Source: an uncultured Oscillospiraceae bacterium (lineage in GTDB: Bacteria; Bacillota; Clostridia; Oscillospirales; Ruminococcaceae). Taken from it: a DNA stretch of 63,098 nucleotides. The stretch is from NCBI GenBank assembly GCA_910587135.1, contig CAJULF010000008.1, forward strand, positions 1-63,098, read 5' to 3'. Shown here piece after piece: positions 14,610-22,749 of this stretch. Below the pieces are notes generated by a model, which was not told where the DNA came from, made no database searches, and worked only from the letters and a program-made list of their open reading frames with translations. Each line of letters opens with the position of its first letter. The first letter of the stretch is position 1. A program made the translations under genes and the position numbers.

Positions 14610-15896
14610 ATGGTAACAGCAATTACAGGCGGGAGCTTCGGCGACGAGGGCAAGGGCAAAATGACCGATCTGCTGGCGGCTCAGGCGGATATCGTGGTGC
14701 GCTTTCAGGGGGGCGCAAACGCGGGGCACACTATAATTAATGATTATGGGAAATTCGTGCTGCATATGCTGCCGTCGGGTGTTTTTCACGGGCATACGGA
14801 AAATATTATCGCGAGCGGAGCGGCGTTTGATGCTGAGGAGTTTTTCGGCGAACTGGAAATGCTGAAAAAACGCGGCGTTTCCAAGCCTGCGGTAAGAGTG
14901 TCGTCGCGTGCGCAGCTGCTGCTTCCTGTTCACAAGGAGCAGGATATACTGGAGGAGCGGCGGCTTGGAAAAAGCGGATTCGGCTCAACACTGTCGGGCA
15001 TAGCTCCATTCTATTCCGATAAATACGCCAAACGGAATTTTCAGATTTCGGAATTATATTCTGGGGGATTATCCGATAAAATCAAGCGTTTCTGCGAGGA
15101 TAAAAATATTTTTTTCAAAGCGTTCTATGGTGTGGAGAACGTTCTTTCCGCCAGCGCTTTGACGGAGTATCTCACCGAGATAAGGGACAGGCTGAAACCC
15201 TATCTTGTCGATTGTACGTACTATGTGAACAGCGCGGTCAAAGCGGGTAAAAACATTCTGCTTGAGGGGCAGCTCGGAGCGCTCCGCGACGTTGATAACG
15301 GTATATACCCCTTTGTGACCTCGTCCTCGCCGCTTGCGGGATTCGGCAGCGTAAGCGCGGGTATACCGCCATACGAGATAGGCAGGACAGTTGCCGTTAT
15401 TAAGGCGTATTCCACCTGTGTGGGCGCGGGTGCGTTTGTCGGGGAATTATTCGGAAGCGAAGCCGATGAGCTGCGCAGGCGCGGCGGGGATTCGGGAGAG
15501 TACGGCGCAAAAACGGGAAGACCGCGCAGGATAGCATGGTTTGACTGCGTTGCGGCAAAATACGGCTGCATGCTCCAGGGTGCAGCGGAAGCGGCTCTGA
15601 CCATGCTTGACGTTCTTAGCTTTCTCGACAGGATACCCGTATGTGTGGGATACAGGATAAACGGCGCGATAACTGATAAATTCCCCGAAACGTATATGCT
15701 GGACAAGGCCGAGCCGGTATATGAGTACCTTGACGGTTGGAAAAGCGATATTTCGGGTATCCGCGATTATGACAGGCTGCCCGAAGCCGCGAAAAAATAT
15801 GTGAGATTTATAGAAGATCGGATAGGTGTTCCAATAACCATGATATCAAACGGACCAAGGCGGGAGCAGATAATTCTTGCGGATATGCGCAAATAA
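14610..15896 (+). CDS. purA: Adenylosuccinate synthase, divergent
   Basis: 428 residues, the usual PurA length. It condenses IMP and aspartate with GTP in AMP synthesis. N-terminal GTP-binding loop GGSFGDEGKGK (GGSF in place of the common GQWG); GGANAGHTI follows with the His that activates phosphate. LLEGQLGALRDVDNGIYPFVTSSSP, GAGAFVGELF and TGRPRRIAWFD are PurA signatures. The sequence is clearly diverged from the housekeeping form, so it may be a second copy or a lineage-specific version. ATG 14610 has GGAGG 7 bases upstream; a TTG/ATG further up lies over the promoter and is not used. Controlled by the palindrome at 14570-14590. Confidence 0.85.
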   Translation: MVTAITGGSFGDEGKGKMTDLLAAQADIVVRFQGGANAGHTIINDYGKFVLHMLPSGVFHGHTENIIASGAAFDAEEFFGELEMLKKRGVSKPAVRVSSRAQLLLPVHKEQDILEERRLGKSGFGSTLSGIAPFYSDKYAKRNFQISELYSGGLSDKIKRFCEDKNIFFKAFYGVENVLSASALTEYLTEIRDRLKPYLVDCTYYVNSAVKAGKNILLEGQLGALRDVDNGIYPFVTSSSPLAGFGSVSAGIPPYEIGRTVAVIKAYSTCVGAGAFVGELFGSEADELRRRGGDSGEYGAKTGRPRRIAWFDCVAAKYGCMLQGAAEAALTMLDVLSFLDRIPVCVGYRINGAITDKFPETYMLDKAEPVYEYLDGWKSDISGIRDYDRLPEAAKKYVRFIEDRIGVPITMISNGPRREQIILADMRK

Positions 15897-15927
15897 TTGC
15901 GGAACCGATTTCTGACGAGGTATTGTC

Positions 15928-16806
15928 ATGAATATAAGCTATGACTGGTACAAAATATTTTGCATTGCCGCCGAGTACGGAAGCATTACCGTAGCCGCCG
16001 AAAAGATGTTTATCTCGCAGCCCGCGGTCAGCCAAACGATAAGGCAGCTTGAGGAGGCGCTGGACTGCTCCCTGTTTTTGCGTACATCGAAAGGCGTAAA
16101 GCTCACCGCGGAAGGGGAGCTTCTTTATAAATATGTGTCGGAGGGTGTTGCGGCGTTTTCGGAGGGAGAACGCAGACTGGCGGCTGTGCTGCGGCTCGAC
16201 GCGGGGGAAATAAGGATAGGCGCAAGCGATATGACGCTGGAATTCTGCCTTTTACCGTATCTCGAATTATTTCACGGGAAATATCCCAATGTGAAAATAG
16301 CCATAACAAACAATCCCACCCCGCAGACGCTGGAGCTTCTCAAACATGGCAAAATCGACTTTGCGGCGGTAAGCGAGCCGTTTGACTGTACCGGCTTTGA
16401 GGTGTTTCCGATCCGTGAAATAAGGGATATTTTCATATGCGGCGCTGAAAGCGATATTCCCGACGGTGTGAGTCTTTCGGAAATAAAAAACGAGCTGATA
16501 CTTCTTGAGGGCAATACAAGTACAAGAACGTTTCTCGACAATGAGTTACGGAAGCGCGGTTTATGCGCATCTCCGAAGTTTGAGCTTGCCACCAGTCCGC
16601 AGATAGTCGGATTTGCGGTGAGAAATATGGGTATCGGCTGCGTTGTCGCGGATTTTGCAGAGCGAGAGATGAATTCGGGCAAAATCAGGGATATTAAGGT
16701 CAGAGAGCCGCTGCCGCCAAGGCGTATCTGTGTGCTTCGCGGCGGCGATGTGAGGTCGTTGGCGGCTGACAGACTGTTTGATATGATTTTGAGCGGTACG
16801 CGATAA
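15928..16806 (+). CDS. LysR-family transcriptional regulator
   Basis: 292 residues. N-terminal winged HTH (about 1-60) with GSITVAAEKMFISQPAVSQT and IRQLEEALDCSLFLRTSKGV, then a periplasmic-binding-protein-like effector domain (about 90-290, GEIRIGASDMTLEFCLLPYL). It acts as a cytosolic tetrameric DNA-binding regulator. It starts 31 bases after purA in the same direction, probably in one transcript. Whether it binds the palindrome ahead of purA is inference from position and from the site's T-N11-A form. The GAGG about 8 bases before the ATG serves as ribosome-binding site. Confidence 0.85.
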   Translation: MNISYDWYKIFCIAAEYGSITVAAEKMFISQPAVSQTIRQLEEALDCSLFLRTSKGVKLTAEGELLYKYVSEGVAAFSEGERRLAAVLRLDAGEIRIGASDMTLEFCLLPYLELFHGKYPNVKIAITNNPTPQTLELLKHGKIDFAAVSEPFDCTGFEVFPIREIRDIFICGAESDIPDGVSLSEIKNELILLEGNTSTRTFLDNELRKRGLCASPKFELATSPQIVGFAVRNMGIGCVVADFAEREMNSGKIRDIKVREPLPPRRICVLRGGDVRSLAADRLFDMILSGTR

Positions 16807-16947
16807 TAAACCGCTCAGGCTGCTCCGCGCGGCACTTGGATTTGCATAAATAAATATCGCCCCGCTTCTATATCCGAAAATTCTCACATAAAATTCATAT
16901 ACGGTATATACAAGTACTTCTGTAATATGAAAGCATGGGTGAGCAAA

Positions 16948-17238
16948 ATGGTTTACAGCTTTAACGACATAAAATGCAAGGAAGTAATTGATATAAAAAC
17001 AGGAGCGCGTCTGGGCTTTCCCGACGACCTTGAATTCGACAACTGCACCGCCAAGATATGCCGCCTTATTATCTTCGGAAGAGCGCGGTTTTTCGGAATA
17101 TTCGGCAGGGAAGAGGATATCGATATAAGGTGGGGCGATATTGAGGTTATAGGCGAGGATACCATACTCGTGTCATGCGAGCTTCCCCCGCATTGTCCAA
17201 AAAAGCGCGGAAAGCCTTTTGGGAATATATTCAAATAA
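16948..17238 (+). CDS. YlmC/YmxH-family PRC-barrel protein
   Basis: 96 residues from ATG 16948, chosen because GGGTGAG lies 5 bases upstream and family members begin at this point; an in-frame ATG at 16927 would add 7 residues. The sequence (EVIDIKTGARLGFPDDLEFD, then IFGREEDIDIRWGDIEVIGEDTILV) is the PRC-barrel-like YlmC/YmxH family, which in spore formers is linked to sporulation. The C-terminus PKKRGKPFGNIF is typical. Exact role unknown. Confidence 0.75.
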   Translation: MVYSFNDIKCKEVIDIKTGARLGFPDDLEFDNCTAKICRLIIFGRARFFGIFGREEDIDIRWGDIEVIGEDTILVSCELPPHCPKKRGKPFGNIFK

Positions 17239-17388
17239 ATCCATTCGGTGTTGGCTAAACCATTTTGGAACAAACAGCCGGCAGTTGTTTATTCCGGAAT
17301 GGGGTTTTATGCTTCTTTTGTTCAACAGTAACAAAAAAGCAGCAAGACCGCGCTTGAAATTTGTTAAAAATAAAAAATCCAAACCTAC
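17239..17388. other. Intergenic stretch before rpsB
   Basis: Part of a 323-bp gap that also holds the rpsB promoter and leader. A long imperfect hairpin (about 17252-17310; AAACCATT and AATGGGGTTT at its ends) may terminate the YlmC transcript. I see no other gene. Confidence 0.4.
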
Positions 17389-17417
17389 TTGAAATAAAAG
17401 GCTAATTATGGTACAAT
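17389..17417 (+). promoter_or_regulatory. SigA-type promoter of rpsB-tsf
   Basis: TTGAAA (17389-17394), 17-bp spacer, TACAAT (17412-17417), giving a leader of about 138 bases before rpsB. The long leader could hold an autoregulatory S2-binding structure, known for rpsB leaders in bacteria, but I cannot confirm a fold by eye. Confidence 0.75.
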
Positions 17418-17561
17418 ACTATGGTAAGCGCGTAATCGGAGAACGGAAACTGTTCTTTGATTGCTATTACACACACCCGACAGCCCGCTATGGTGCGCGA
17501 AAGCGTTTGGAGGGCGATTCGGCGTGGCGGAAAAACAACCAAAATCAGGAGGAAAACACAA

Positions 17562-18290
17562 ATGGCAGTAGTATCTATGAAGCAGCTTCTCGAAGCGGGC
17601 GTACATTTCGGTCACCAGACAAGAAGATGGAACCCTAAAATGGCTCCCTATATCTTCACGGAGAGAAACGGAATTTACATTATTGACCTGCAGAAGACCG
17701 TAAAGAAGCTGGACGAGGCTTACAACTTCATTCACGAGGTTGCGGCGAACGGCGGCGAGGTTCTTTTTGTCGGAACCAAGAAGCAGGCAGCGGACTCCAT
17801 CAAGGAAGAAGCTATCCGCGCGGGCGCTCATTTTGTAAACGCAAGATGGCTCGGCGGCATGATGACAAACTTCAAGACCATTCAGAGAAGGATCGCAAGA
17901 CTTGAGCAGCTGCATACAATGGAAACAGACGGCACTTTCGACCTGCTTCCCAAAAAAGAGGTTGTAAAGCTGAACCTTGAGATCGAGAAGCTGGAGAAGT
18001 TCCTTGGCGGTATCAAGAACATGAAAAAGCTCCCCGGAGCGCTGTTTATAGTTGACCCGCGCAAGGAGAAGATTGCGGTTGCCGAGGCAAGAAAGCTGGG
18101 TATCCCCGTTGTTGCCATCGTTGACACAAACTGCGACCCCGACGAGATAGATTATGTTATTCCCGGAAACGACGACGCTATCAGAGCCGTTAAGCTTATT
18201 GCCGGCGCAATGGCGGACGCTATCATTTCCGCTAATCAGGGCAACGCGGAAGCGGCTGCTGAGGAAGTTCCCGCGGAAACCGAAGAGTAA
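17562..18290 (+). CDS. rpsB: 30S ribosomal protein S2
   Basis: 242 residues. The start ATG 17562 is set by AGGAGG 8-9 bases upstream; longer in-frame versions begin in the leader. Signature blocks are MKQLLEAGVHFGHQTRRWNP, YIFTERNGIYIIDLQKT, ARWLGGMMTNFKTI and VDTNCDPDEIDYVIPGNDDA. The C-terminal tail is Ala/Glu-rich. It forms part of the small-subunit head/body junction and is cotranscribed with tsf, the usual order in bacteria. Confidence 0.97.
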   Translation: MAVVSMKQLLEAGVHFGHQTRRWNPKMAPYIFTERNGIYIIDLQKTVKKLDEAYNFIHEVAANGGEVLFVGTKKQAADSIKEEAIRAGAHFVNARWLGGMMTNFKTIQRRIARLEQLHTMETDGTFDLLPKKEVVKLNLEIEKLEKFLGGIKNMKKLPGALFIVDPRKEKIAVAEARKLGIPVVAIVDTNCDPDEIDYVIPGNDDAIRAVKLIAGAMADAIISANQGNAEAAAEEVPAETEE

Positions 18291-18324
18291 TTGTATTTAG
18301 ATATTATAAAGGAGATAGATCAAA

Positions 18325-19230
18325 ATGGCTAATGTAACTGCACAGGACGTTAAAGAACTGCGCGATATGACAGGCTGCGGCATGATGGACTGCAAGAGAG
18401 CGTTGGTAGAGGCAGACGGAAACCGCGATGAGGCTGTAAAGATACTTCGTGAAATGGGTCTGGCAAAATCCGCGAAGAAGGCAGGCAGAATCGCTGCCGA
18501 GGGCGTTGTCAAGGCTAAGACCAAGGGCAATACGGGTGTTATAGTTGAGATTAACTGCGAAACCGACTTCTGCGCAAAGTCCGACAAGTTCCTTGAGTTT
18601 GTTGAGACCATCGCCGACACTATTCTCGACAACAATGTTGCCGATGTTGACGCGCTCGCCGGCTGCACTGTTTCGGGAGCTTCCGTTCCCGTTTCCGAGC
18701 TGCTTACCGAGAAGATCGCCACTATCGGAGAGAATCTCAAGATCCGCCGCTTCACAAAGCTGGATGGTGTGCTTGTTCCCTATATGCATGACGGCGGAAG
18801 GATCGGCACATTGGTAAAGCTTGCCACCGATAAGCCCGATGACGCGGAGGTACTTGCGTGCGGCAAGAACGTTGCGCTTCAGGTAACCGCGCTGAATCCG
18901 CAGTTCCTTGATAAGGACAGCGTTCCCGCTGATGTTCTGGCTAACGAGAAGGAAGTCCAGATGAAGCTGGTAGAGCAGGAAGGCAAGCCCGCAAACGTTG
19001 CCGAGAAGATAGTTGAAGGTCGTATGAGAAAGTTTTTCGAGGAGGTCTGCCTGGTAGACCAGAAGTACTTCAAGGACGACAGCATGACTATCGGCAAGTA
19101 TGTTGAGTCGGTTGCCAAGGCACAGGGCGCGGCTCTTAAGGTTGAGGCTTTCGTTCGCTACGAGCGCGGCGAGGGTATCGAAAAGAAAGAGGACAACTTC
19201 GCTGATGAGGTTGCCAGCATGATAAAGTAA
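18325..19230 (+). CDS. tsf: Elongation factor Ts
   Basis: 301 residues. The N-terminal UBA-like domain with TAQDVKELRDMTGCGMMDCK (about 4-23) and the TDFCAKSDKF motif identify EF-Ts, which recharges EF-Tu with GTP. Coiled-coil and core subdomains follow; the ending ...DNFADEVASM is ordinary. AAAGGAG is 9 bases before the ATG. It lies 34 bases after rpsB and ends in a strong hairpin terminator. Confidence 0.97.
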   Translation: MANVTAQDVKELRDMTGCGMMDCKRALVEADGNRDEAVKILREMGLAKSAKKAGRIAAEGVVKAKTKGNTGVIVEINCETDFCAKSDKFLEFVETIADTILDNNVADVDALAGCTVSGASVPVSELLTEKIATIGENLKIRRFTKLDGVLVPYMHDGGRIGTLVKLATDKPDDAEVLACGKNVALQVTALNPQFLDKDSVPADVLANEKEVQMKLVEQEGKPANVAEKIVEGRMRKFFEEVCLVDQKYFKDDSMTIGKYVESVAKAQGAALKVEAFVRYERGEGIEKKEDNFADEVASMIK

Positions 19231-19247
19231 ATCATGCAATATACAGG

Positions 19248-19280
19248 AAAAATCCCTGCGCATACGCGCGGGGATTTTTT
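19248..19280 (+). terminator. Rho-independent terminator of rpsB-tsf
   Basis: AAAAATCCC pairs with GGGATTTTT through a G/C stem (TGCGC / GCGCG) and a short ATAC loop, followed directly by a T-run. Confidence 0.85.
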
Positions 19281-19284
19281 TAAA

Positions 19285-19344
19285 GCATGTTCTGTATATC
19301 GACGTACCCATTTTGCTTGCGGTGAGCTAGTAAACAGGCTCTTA
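19285..19344. mobile_element. Right-end remnant of a family D MITE
   Basis: GAGCTAGTAAACAGGCTC (19324-19341) matches the right end of the element at 13721-13881 with 3 changes and is followed by TTA, as there. The ~30 bases before it (GCTTGCGGTGAG) also align with the element. No left end was found, so this is a decayed fragment. It sits just upstream of the MerR promoter. Confidence 0.6.
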
Positions 19345-19363
19345 ATATTTTTTTAAAATCCCC

Positions 19364-19394
19364 TTGACACTCAACCATACTTCAGGTTTATAAT
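19364..19394 (+). promoter_or_regulatory. MerR-type promoter with 19-bp spacer
   Basis: TTGACA (19364-19369) and TATAAT (19389-19394) are separated by 19 bp, the overlong spacing that MerR-family activators correct by twisting DNA. Within the spacer AACC and GGTT form the outer arms of an inverted repeat, the expected operator position. All other clear promoters in this window have 17 bp. Confidence 0.75.
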
Positions 19395-19400
19395 AACGTC

Positions 19401-19414
19401 ATAAGGTACCTTAT
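19401..19414. promoter_or_regulatory. 14-bp palindrome downstream of the MerR promoter
   Basis: ATAAGGTACCTTAT is a perfect palindrome 6 bases after the -10, over or just past the transcription start. It could be a second operator for autoregulation or a site for another repressor. Confidence 0.5.
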
Positions 19415-19432
19415 TGAAATGAAAGGAGCTAT

Positions 19433-20494
19433 ATGCCTATGAAAATTGGCGAATTTTCAAAAGCAAGCGGGCTTCCTGTTTCCGTGCTGCGATATTACGA
19501 CGAATGCGGCTTGCTTAGTCCCGTTTTCACCGACCGATTTACGGGTTATCGGTACTACAAGCGGGAGCAGCTTGCGGTATGCTGCTGTATTAGTGAGCTT
19601 AAAGCCGTGGGTTTTACCCTATCGGAGATAAAAAAGTTTTTCACGGCGGACAGCGGGAAACGCGAACAAATGTTCCTACAAAAAAGGGAAGCGCTTACGG
19701 AAACGCTGAAAAGGCTTGAAGCGCTTCAGGAAGAAATGACGGGAGTTGATTTTATGAAAATATCCGATGAAGTGATTTTAAAGGAAAACATTGATGTTCC
19801 TTTTGAGAACGACGAGGAAGTTATCGGCAAATGGGAAATTGTTGGAATTCTTGATGAGTATTCCGCGCTTGGCGGCGAAAAGCGTGAACTGTATTTCTTA
19901 CCCGGTGGCGAATGGTATTGGTGCTTTGGGTGGACAAAGGGGAAACTGCTGTACAGCAACGGTGCTTTCAGCAGTGTGAACGACTATACGCTGGAGCACC
20001 GCGGCGGCGAGCTGTACATGACGATAGCCCTCAAATCCTACGATTACCCGAAAAGCGGCAAAACCGAAACGGTCACTTTGCGCCGCGTGGATCAGGAGCG
20101 ATATACAAGCGAAGGGATTTCCCGAAAGGATCGCATTGATTTTCCTTTTGTCAATGATGAACGTGTGCTCGGTCGCTGGGTCGTGTTCGGATTTATACAC
20201 AGCAAGGACGGTTTTGACCCGAATGAGCCGGGAGGTATCCGTGATCTTTATTTCAAAGAGATAGAATTTTTTGAAAACGGCAGCTGCACAAGCGTTTACG
20301 GCAGCGAGATCATTCGCGGCGATGACAAGCAGGTATGGACAAAAGGGTATGTTCTGCGCAAATGGAACAGCACTGCCTGCGCGTATGAGATAAGGCGATC
20401 GGGTGAAAAGGAATACCTGATTATCGAGTGGAAAAGCGGTGATTATCGCTGGGGCGGCTGTGACACTAATTATTATGTGTTTGTGAGAGGGTAA
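19433..20494 (+). CDS. MerR-family regulator with duplicated C-terminal lipocalin-like domains
   Basis: 353 residues. The N-terminal MerR wHTH (MKIGEFSKASGLPVSVLRYY, then YYKREQLAVCCCI) and dimerisation coiled coil (about 80-105) are standard. The C-terminal part is a tandem duplication: residues about 122-230 begin DVPFENDEEVIGKWEIVGIL and residues about 235-350 begin DFPFVNDERVLGRWVVFGFI. Each is rich in Trp, Tyr and beta strands and looks like a small lipocalin-type barrel, presumably the effector-binding part. The ATG at 19433 or the one at 19439 could be used; AAAGGAG precedes both. Likely autoregulated through its 19-bp promoter. No partner gene is divergently placed. Confidence 0.8.
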   Translation: MPMKIGEFSKASGLPVSVLRYYDECGLLSPVFTDRFTGYRYYKREQLAVCCCISELKAVGFTLSEIKKFFTADSGKREQMFLQKREALTETLKRLEALQEEMTGVDFMKISDEVILKENIDVPFENDEEVIGKWEIVGILDEYSALGGEKRELYFLPGGEWYWCFGWTKGKLLYSNGAFSSVNDYTLEHRGGELYMTIALKSYDYPKSGKTETVTLRRVDQERYTSEGISRKDRIDFPFVNDERVLGRWVVFGFIHSKDGFDPNEPGGIRDLYFKEIEFFENGSCTSVYGSEIIRGDDKQVWTKGYVLRKWNSTACAYEIRRSGEKEYLIIEWKSGDYRWGGCDTNYYVFVRG

Positions 20495-20505
20495 GATGGC
20501 GTTAT

Positions 20506-20535
20506 GCGCGCCCGTTTCGGCGGGTGCGCTTTCTC
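20506..20535 (+). terminator. Terminator after the MerR gene
   Basis: GCGCGCCCG pairs with CGGGTGCGC (one G-T pair) around a TTTCGG loop, followed by TTTCTCTC. Confidence 0.7.
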
Positions 20536-20622
20536 TCAAAAAATGTAACCAAAACGCTTTGAAATCTGTCTTAATATTATAGAATGGACAACTCCGTCCC
20601 GACCCGACAAAGGATGTATAAC

Positions 20623-21333
20623 ATGAAACGAATTTCGGCTATAATGCTCACAATGATTATGCTTGCCGCGACGGCATGCGGAGAAAGCGGTGCGTCCGTC
20701 AGCGATATCGCCGCAGAGAACGATGCACTGAACCCTACCGATGAAAAAGCGGAGCAGCATATCGACCCTGTGGAAACAGTACGTTCATATTTTGTGAACA
20801 GGGACGATACCGATTACGAGATTGCTCCGACAGAGTTGATTTACGTATTTTTAAGGCAACACCGCACAAAGCCCGCGCTTCGCGCTTTGCACGCATCTTG
20901 CCTGCATATTTTCCGTCATATTGCACAAGTTCTCCTTGGCGGGCGTCAGCCCGCCGGCATCGAGCTTGTACAATCTGACAAAAAAACTGACGGCGCAATC
21001 TGCGCACAAGCTTTGTGCGGTGTTGCCTTAAATGAAGAGGAAACCGAGCGTTTCCGCATCAGGCAAAGCGGCACGGAGAGCGCTGCCGAGTCAGCTTCCG
21101 ACCCGAGTGGAGCTGTGTGCGTGACCGCGCTGTATTACTGCCAATATGGCCATACAAAAACTTTCATGGATGATGGCTACTGCAAAGCGCACTGTTATTT
21201 GCTTCAAGACGACAATACCGGATATTGGGAAATTGTTGACATGATGACCCCCGCAAATTATGTTTCTTTGGAAAATTTACTGGATTCCGTAGGGCTTACT
21301 GAGGCGGGTGTTTCGGATAATGCGGTTTATTGA
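20623..21333 (+). CDS. Putative lipoprotein with an in-frame MITE insertion
   Basis: 236 residues. Signal peptide MKRISAIMLTMIMLAATAC with lipobox ATAC, so the mature protein would be lipid-anchored outside the cell. ATG 20623 has AAAGGA 9 bases upstream. Residues about 77-136 are encoded by a family E repeat (20853-21029) that reads through without a stop and keeps the frame; this part (LRQHRTKPALRALHASC...) is compositionally unlike the rest. Without it the protein would be about 176 residues. The C-terminal part (VTALYYCQYGHTKTFMDDGY, then GYWEIVDMMTPANYVSLENL) looks like a normal secreted domain of unknown family. It may be a tolerated insertion or a pseudogene in the making. Confidence 0.65.
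   Translation: MKRISAIMLTMIMLAATACGESGASVSDIAAENDALNPTDEKAEQHIDPVETVRSYFVNRDDTDYEIAPTELIYVFLRQHRTKPALRALHASCLHIFRHIAQVLLGGRQPAGIELVQSDKKTDGAICAQALCGVALNEEETERFRIRQSGTESAAESASDPSGAVCVTALYYCQYGHTKTFMDDGYCKAHCYLLQDDNTGYWEIVDMMTPANYVSLENLLDSVGLTEAGVSDNAVY
20851..21031. mobile_element. Family E MITE, full copy E1, inside a coding gene
   Basis: Terminal inverted repeats AAGGCAACACCGCACAAAGC (from 20853) and GCTTTGTGCGGTGTTGCCTT (to 21029), perfect over 20 bp and extendable by TT/AA to 20851-21031. The 177-bp length is an exact multiple of three and the frame used by the lipoprotein gene is open. No target duplication is certain. Relatives lie at 34703-34752 and 28067-28107. Confidence 0.8.
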
Positions 21334-21479
21334 GAAGTTTTGCAGATAAATAACACTCTTTTGGAAAATATTTCTAAAGTTTCTGTATAAACACTTCCTT
21401 TTGTAAAATTTTTTCAACACATGGATATTTTTGTTAAATGCTACATATAGCGCTTGACTGATTTGTGCAAAATTACATC

Positions 21480-21508
21480 TTGAAATTGTCCCGAAAAAGG
21501 TGTATAAT
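21480..21508 (+). promoter_or_regulatory. SigA-type promoter of the SPDTG surface-protein gene
   Basis: TTGAAA (21480-21485), 17-bp spacer, TATAAT (21503-21508). Confidence 0.8.
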
Positions 21509-21567
21509 ATTATTGTAAAGGATTGTGGACTTTTGTCCGCAAGAAAACATTTTTCAGGAGGAAAATC

Positions 21568-22290
21568 ATGAAAATCAGAAATATCATTTCCGCTGTGGCT
21601 GCCTGTGCAGTTGCCGCAACCGCTTTTGTTATGCCTGCTTCCGCAGCAGATACCTATATGGCAGGTATCACATTCCAGAGTTCTTCCTTTATGTATCGTG
21701 ATGATCTTTCTCAAGATACTATCCTCGTATGGGATAACGATCTTGGCGAGGGTGTTGAGGTTGAGGGTTCGTCTTATGTTGACGCTACCATCACGGGAGA
21801 CGGTACATACACCGTTGAGCTGAACGGCGTTGAAGACGGTGGCTGGAATATGCTCAAGGTTGACACTGAGATTGATGCCGCTGTAAATCCTAATGCTGTT
21901 CTCACAATCACAGGCGTAGAGCTTAACGGTTCTGCTGTTGATTTTGACGCTACGGCTGCCGCTATGGATAACACAAGCACTGTTAAGGGTTCCGACGGCG
22001 TTGATGTCAACCCTGCTGTAAGAGCGCAGCTTATCAATGTTTATGATAATCTTGCGGCTATTCCCAACGAGGGTTACTCTTCCATTAAGGTAACATTTGA
22101 GATTTCGGGTCTTAGCGGCGCTCCCGCGGCTGATAACACCGATACGGACACAAGCGCTCCTTCTGCTCCCGCTACCACTCCTTCCGACAGCAAGGGTTCA
22201 CCCGATACCGGCGTTGAGGGTGTTGCTGTTGTGGCAGGTGCTGCGATTGCTGCTGCCGGTGTAGTTCTTCTCTCCAAGAAGAGAAAGTGA
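21568..22290 (+). CDS. Secreted, sortase-anchored protein with SPDTG signal
   Basis: 240 residues. Signal peptide MKIRNIISAVAACAVAATAF ending PASA|AD; a beta-rich ~170-residue middle domain (GDGTYTVELNGVEDGGWNML); a Thr/Ser/Pro/Asp linker; then SPDTG (211-215), a hydrophobic helix of ~20 residues and the basic end SKKRK. This is a complete cell-wall sorting signal in the (S/P)PDTG form used by clostridial class B/D-like sortases. The sortase is not in the window. ATG chosen by CAGGAGG 6 bases upstream. Own promoter and terminator, so monocistronic. Ligand or role unknown. Confidence 0.75.
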   Translation: MKIRNIISAVAACAVAATAFVMPASAADTYMAGITFQSSSFMYRDDLSQDTILVWDNDLGEGVEVEGSSYVDATITGDGTYTVELNGVEDGGWNMLKVDTEIDAAVNPNAVLTITGVELNGSAVDFDATAAAMDNTSTVKGSDGVDVNPAVRAQLINVYDNLAAIPNEGYSSIKVTFEISGLSGAPAADNTDTDTSAPSAPATTPSDSKGSPDTGVEGVAVVAGAAIAAAGVVLLSKKRK

Positions 22291-22311
22291 TTCGCATTAG
22301 TATGTATACTT

Positions 22312-22342
22312 TATTCCCCTCCATTTCGGAGGGGAATATTTT
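22312..22342 (+). terminator. Terminator of the SPDTG gene
   Basis: TATTCCCCTCC pairs with GGAGGGGAATA around ATTTC, followed by TTTTG. Confidence 0.9.
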
Positions 22343-22365
22343 GTATAGCTGCATTTGTAAGAAAT

Positions 22366-22728
22366 AAAGCTACGAAAAGAGGCTTTAGATTGTATATAAA
22401 GGTTGGCTTAAAGCGTATTATTTAAAAAAATTTCCGCACTCACGCTCCGCTTCACTGCGTTTCGCTCTGCGCGACTGCGGAAACCGTACACATTTGCCAT
22501 TCGGCAAATGTGTCAGACTGTATATAAAGGTTGACCAAGGGCGAATTATTTAAAAAATTCCAAGATTTCCGTTAGTCATACTCCGTCCGCTACGCTTCAC
22601 TCCACATGCCTAACGGAAACCGCGCGCGTTTGCGTTCGCAAACGCACGACTTTTTGAAATATAATGCGCCGACATTGCGTTGTCATTAGGCTTTTTCTAC
22701 AAACTGAAAGCCCCGAAAAGGGGCTTTT
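22366..22728 (-). repeat. Two tandem family A repeats (A4, A5) between duplicated hairpins
   Basis: Read on the minus strand: full copy 22703-22514 (starts TTGTAGAAAAAGCC, arms ATATTTCAAAAAGTCG and GGAATTTTTTAAATAATTCG, ends GGTCAACCTTTATATACAGT) and partial copy 22510-22388 (only the right half). The pair is bracketed by AAAGC(TA)CGAAAAG(A)GGCTTT (22366-22386) and AAAGCCCCGAAAAGGGGCTTT (22707-22727), 18 of 21 identical; the latter is the likely terminator of spoIIID on the minus strand. No gene lies in this 459-bp gap. Confidence 0.7.
22707..22728 (-). terminator. Terminator of spoIIID
   Basis: AAAGCCCC / GGGGCTTT hairpin with a GAAAA loop just past the spoIIID stop. It forms the right flank of the repeat pair above. 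Confidence 0.6.
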
Positions 22729-22749
22729 CTCTCTCCGCCGCTTGCGGTA

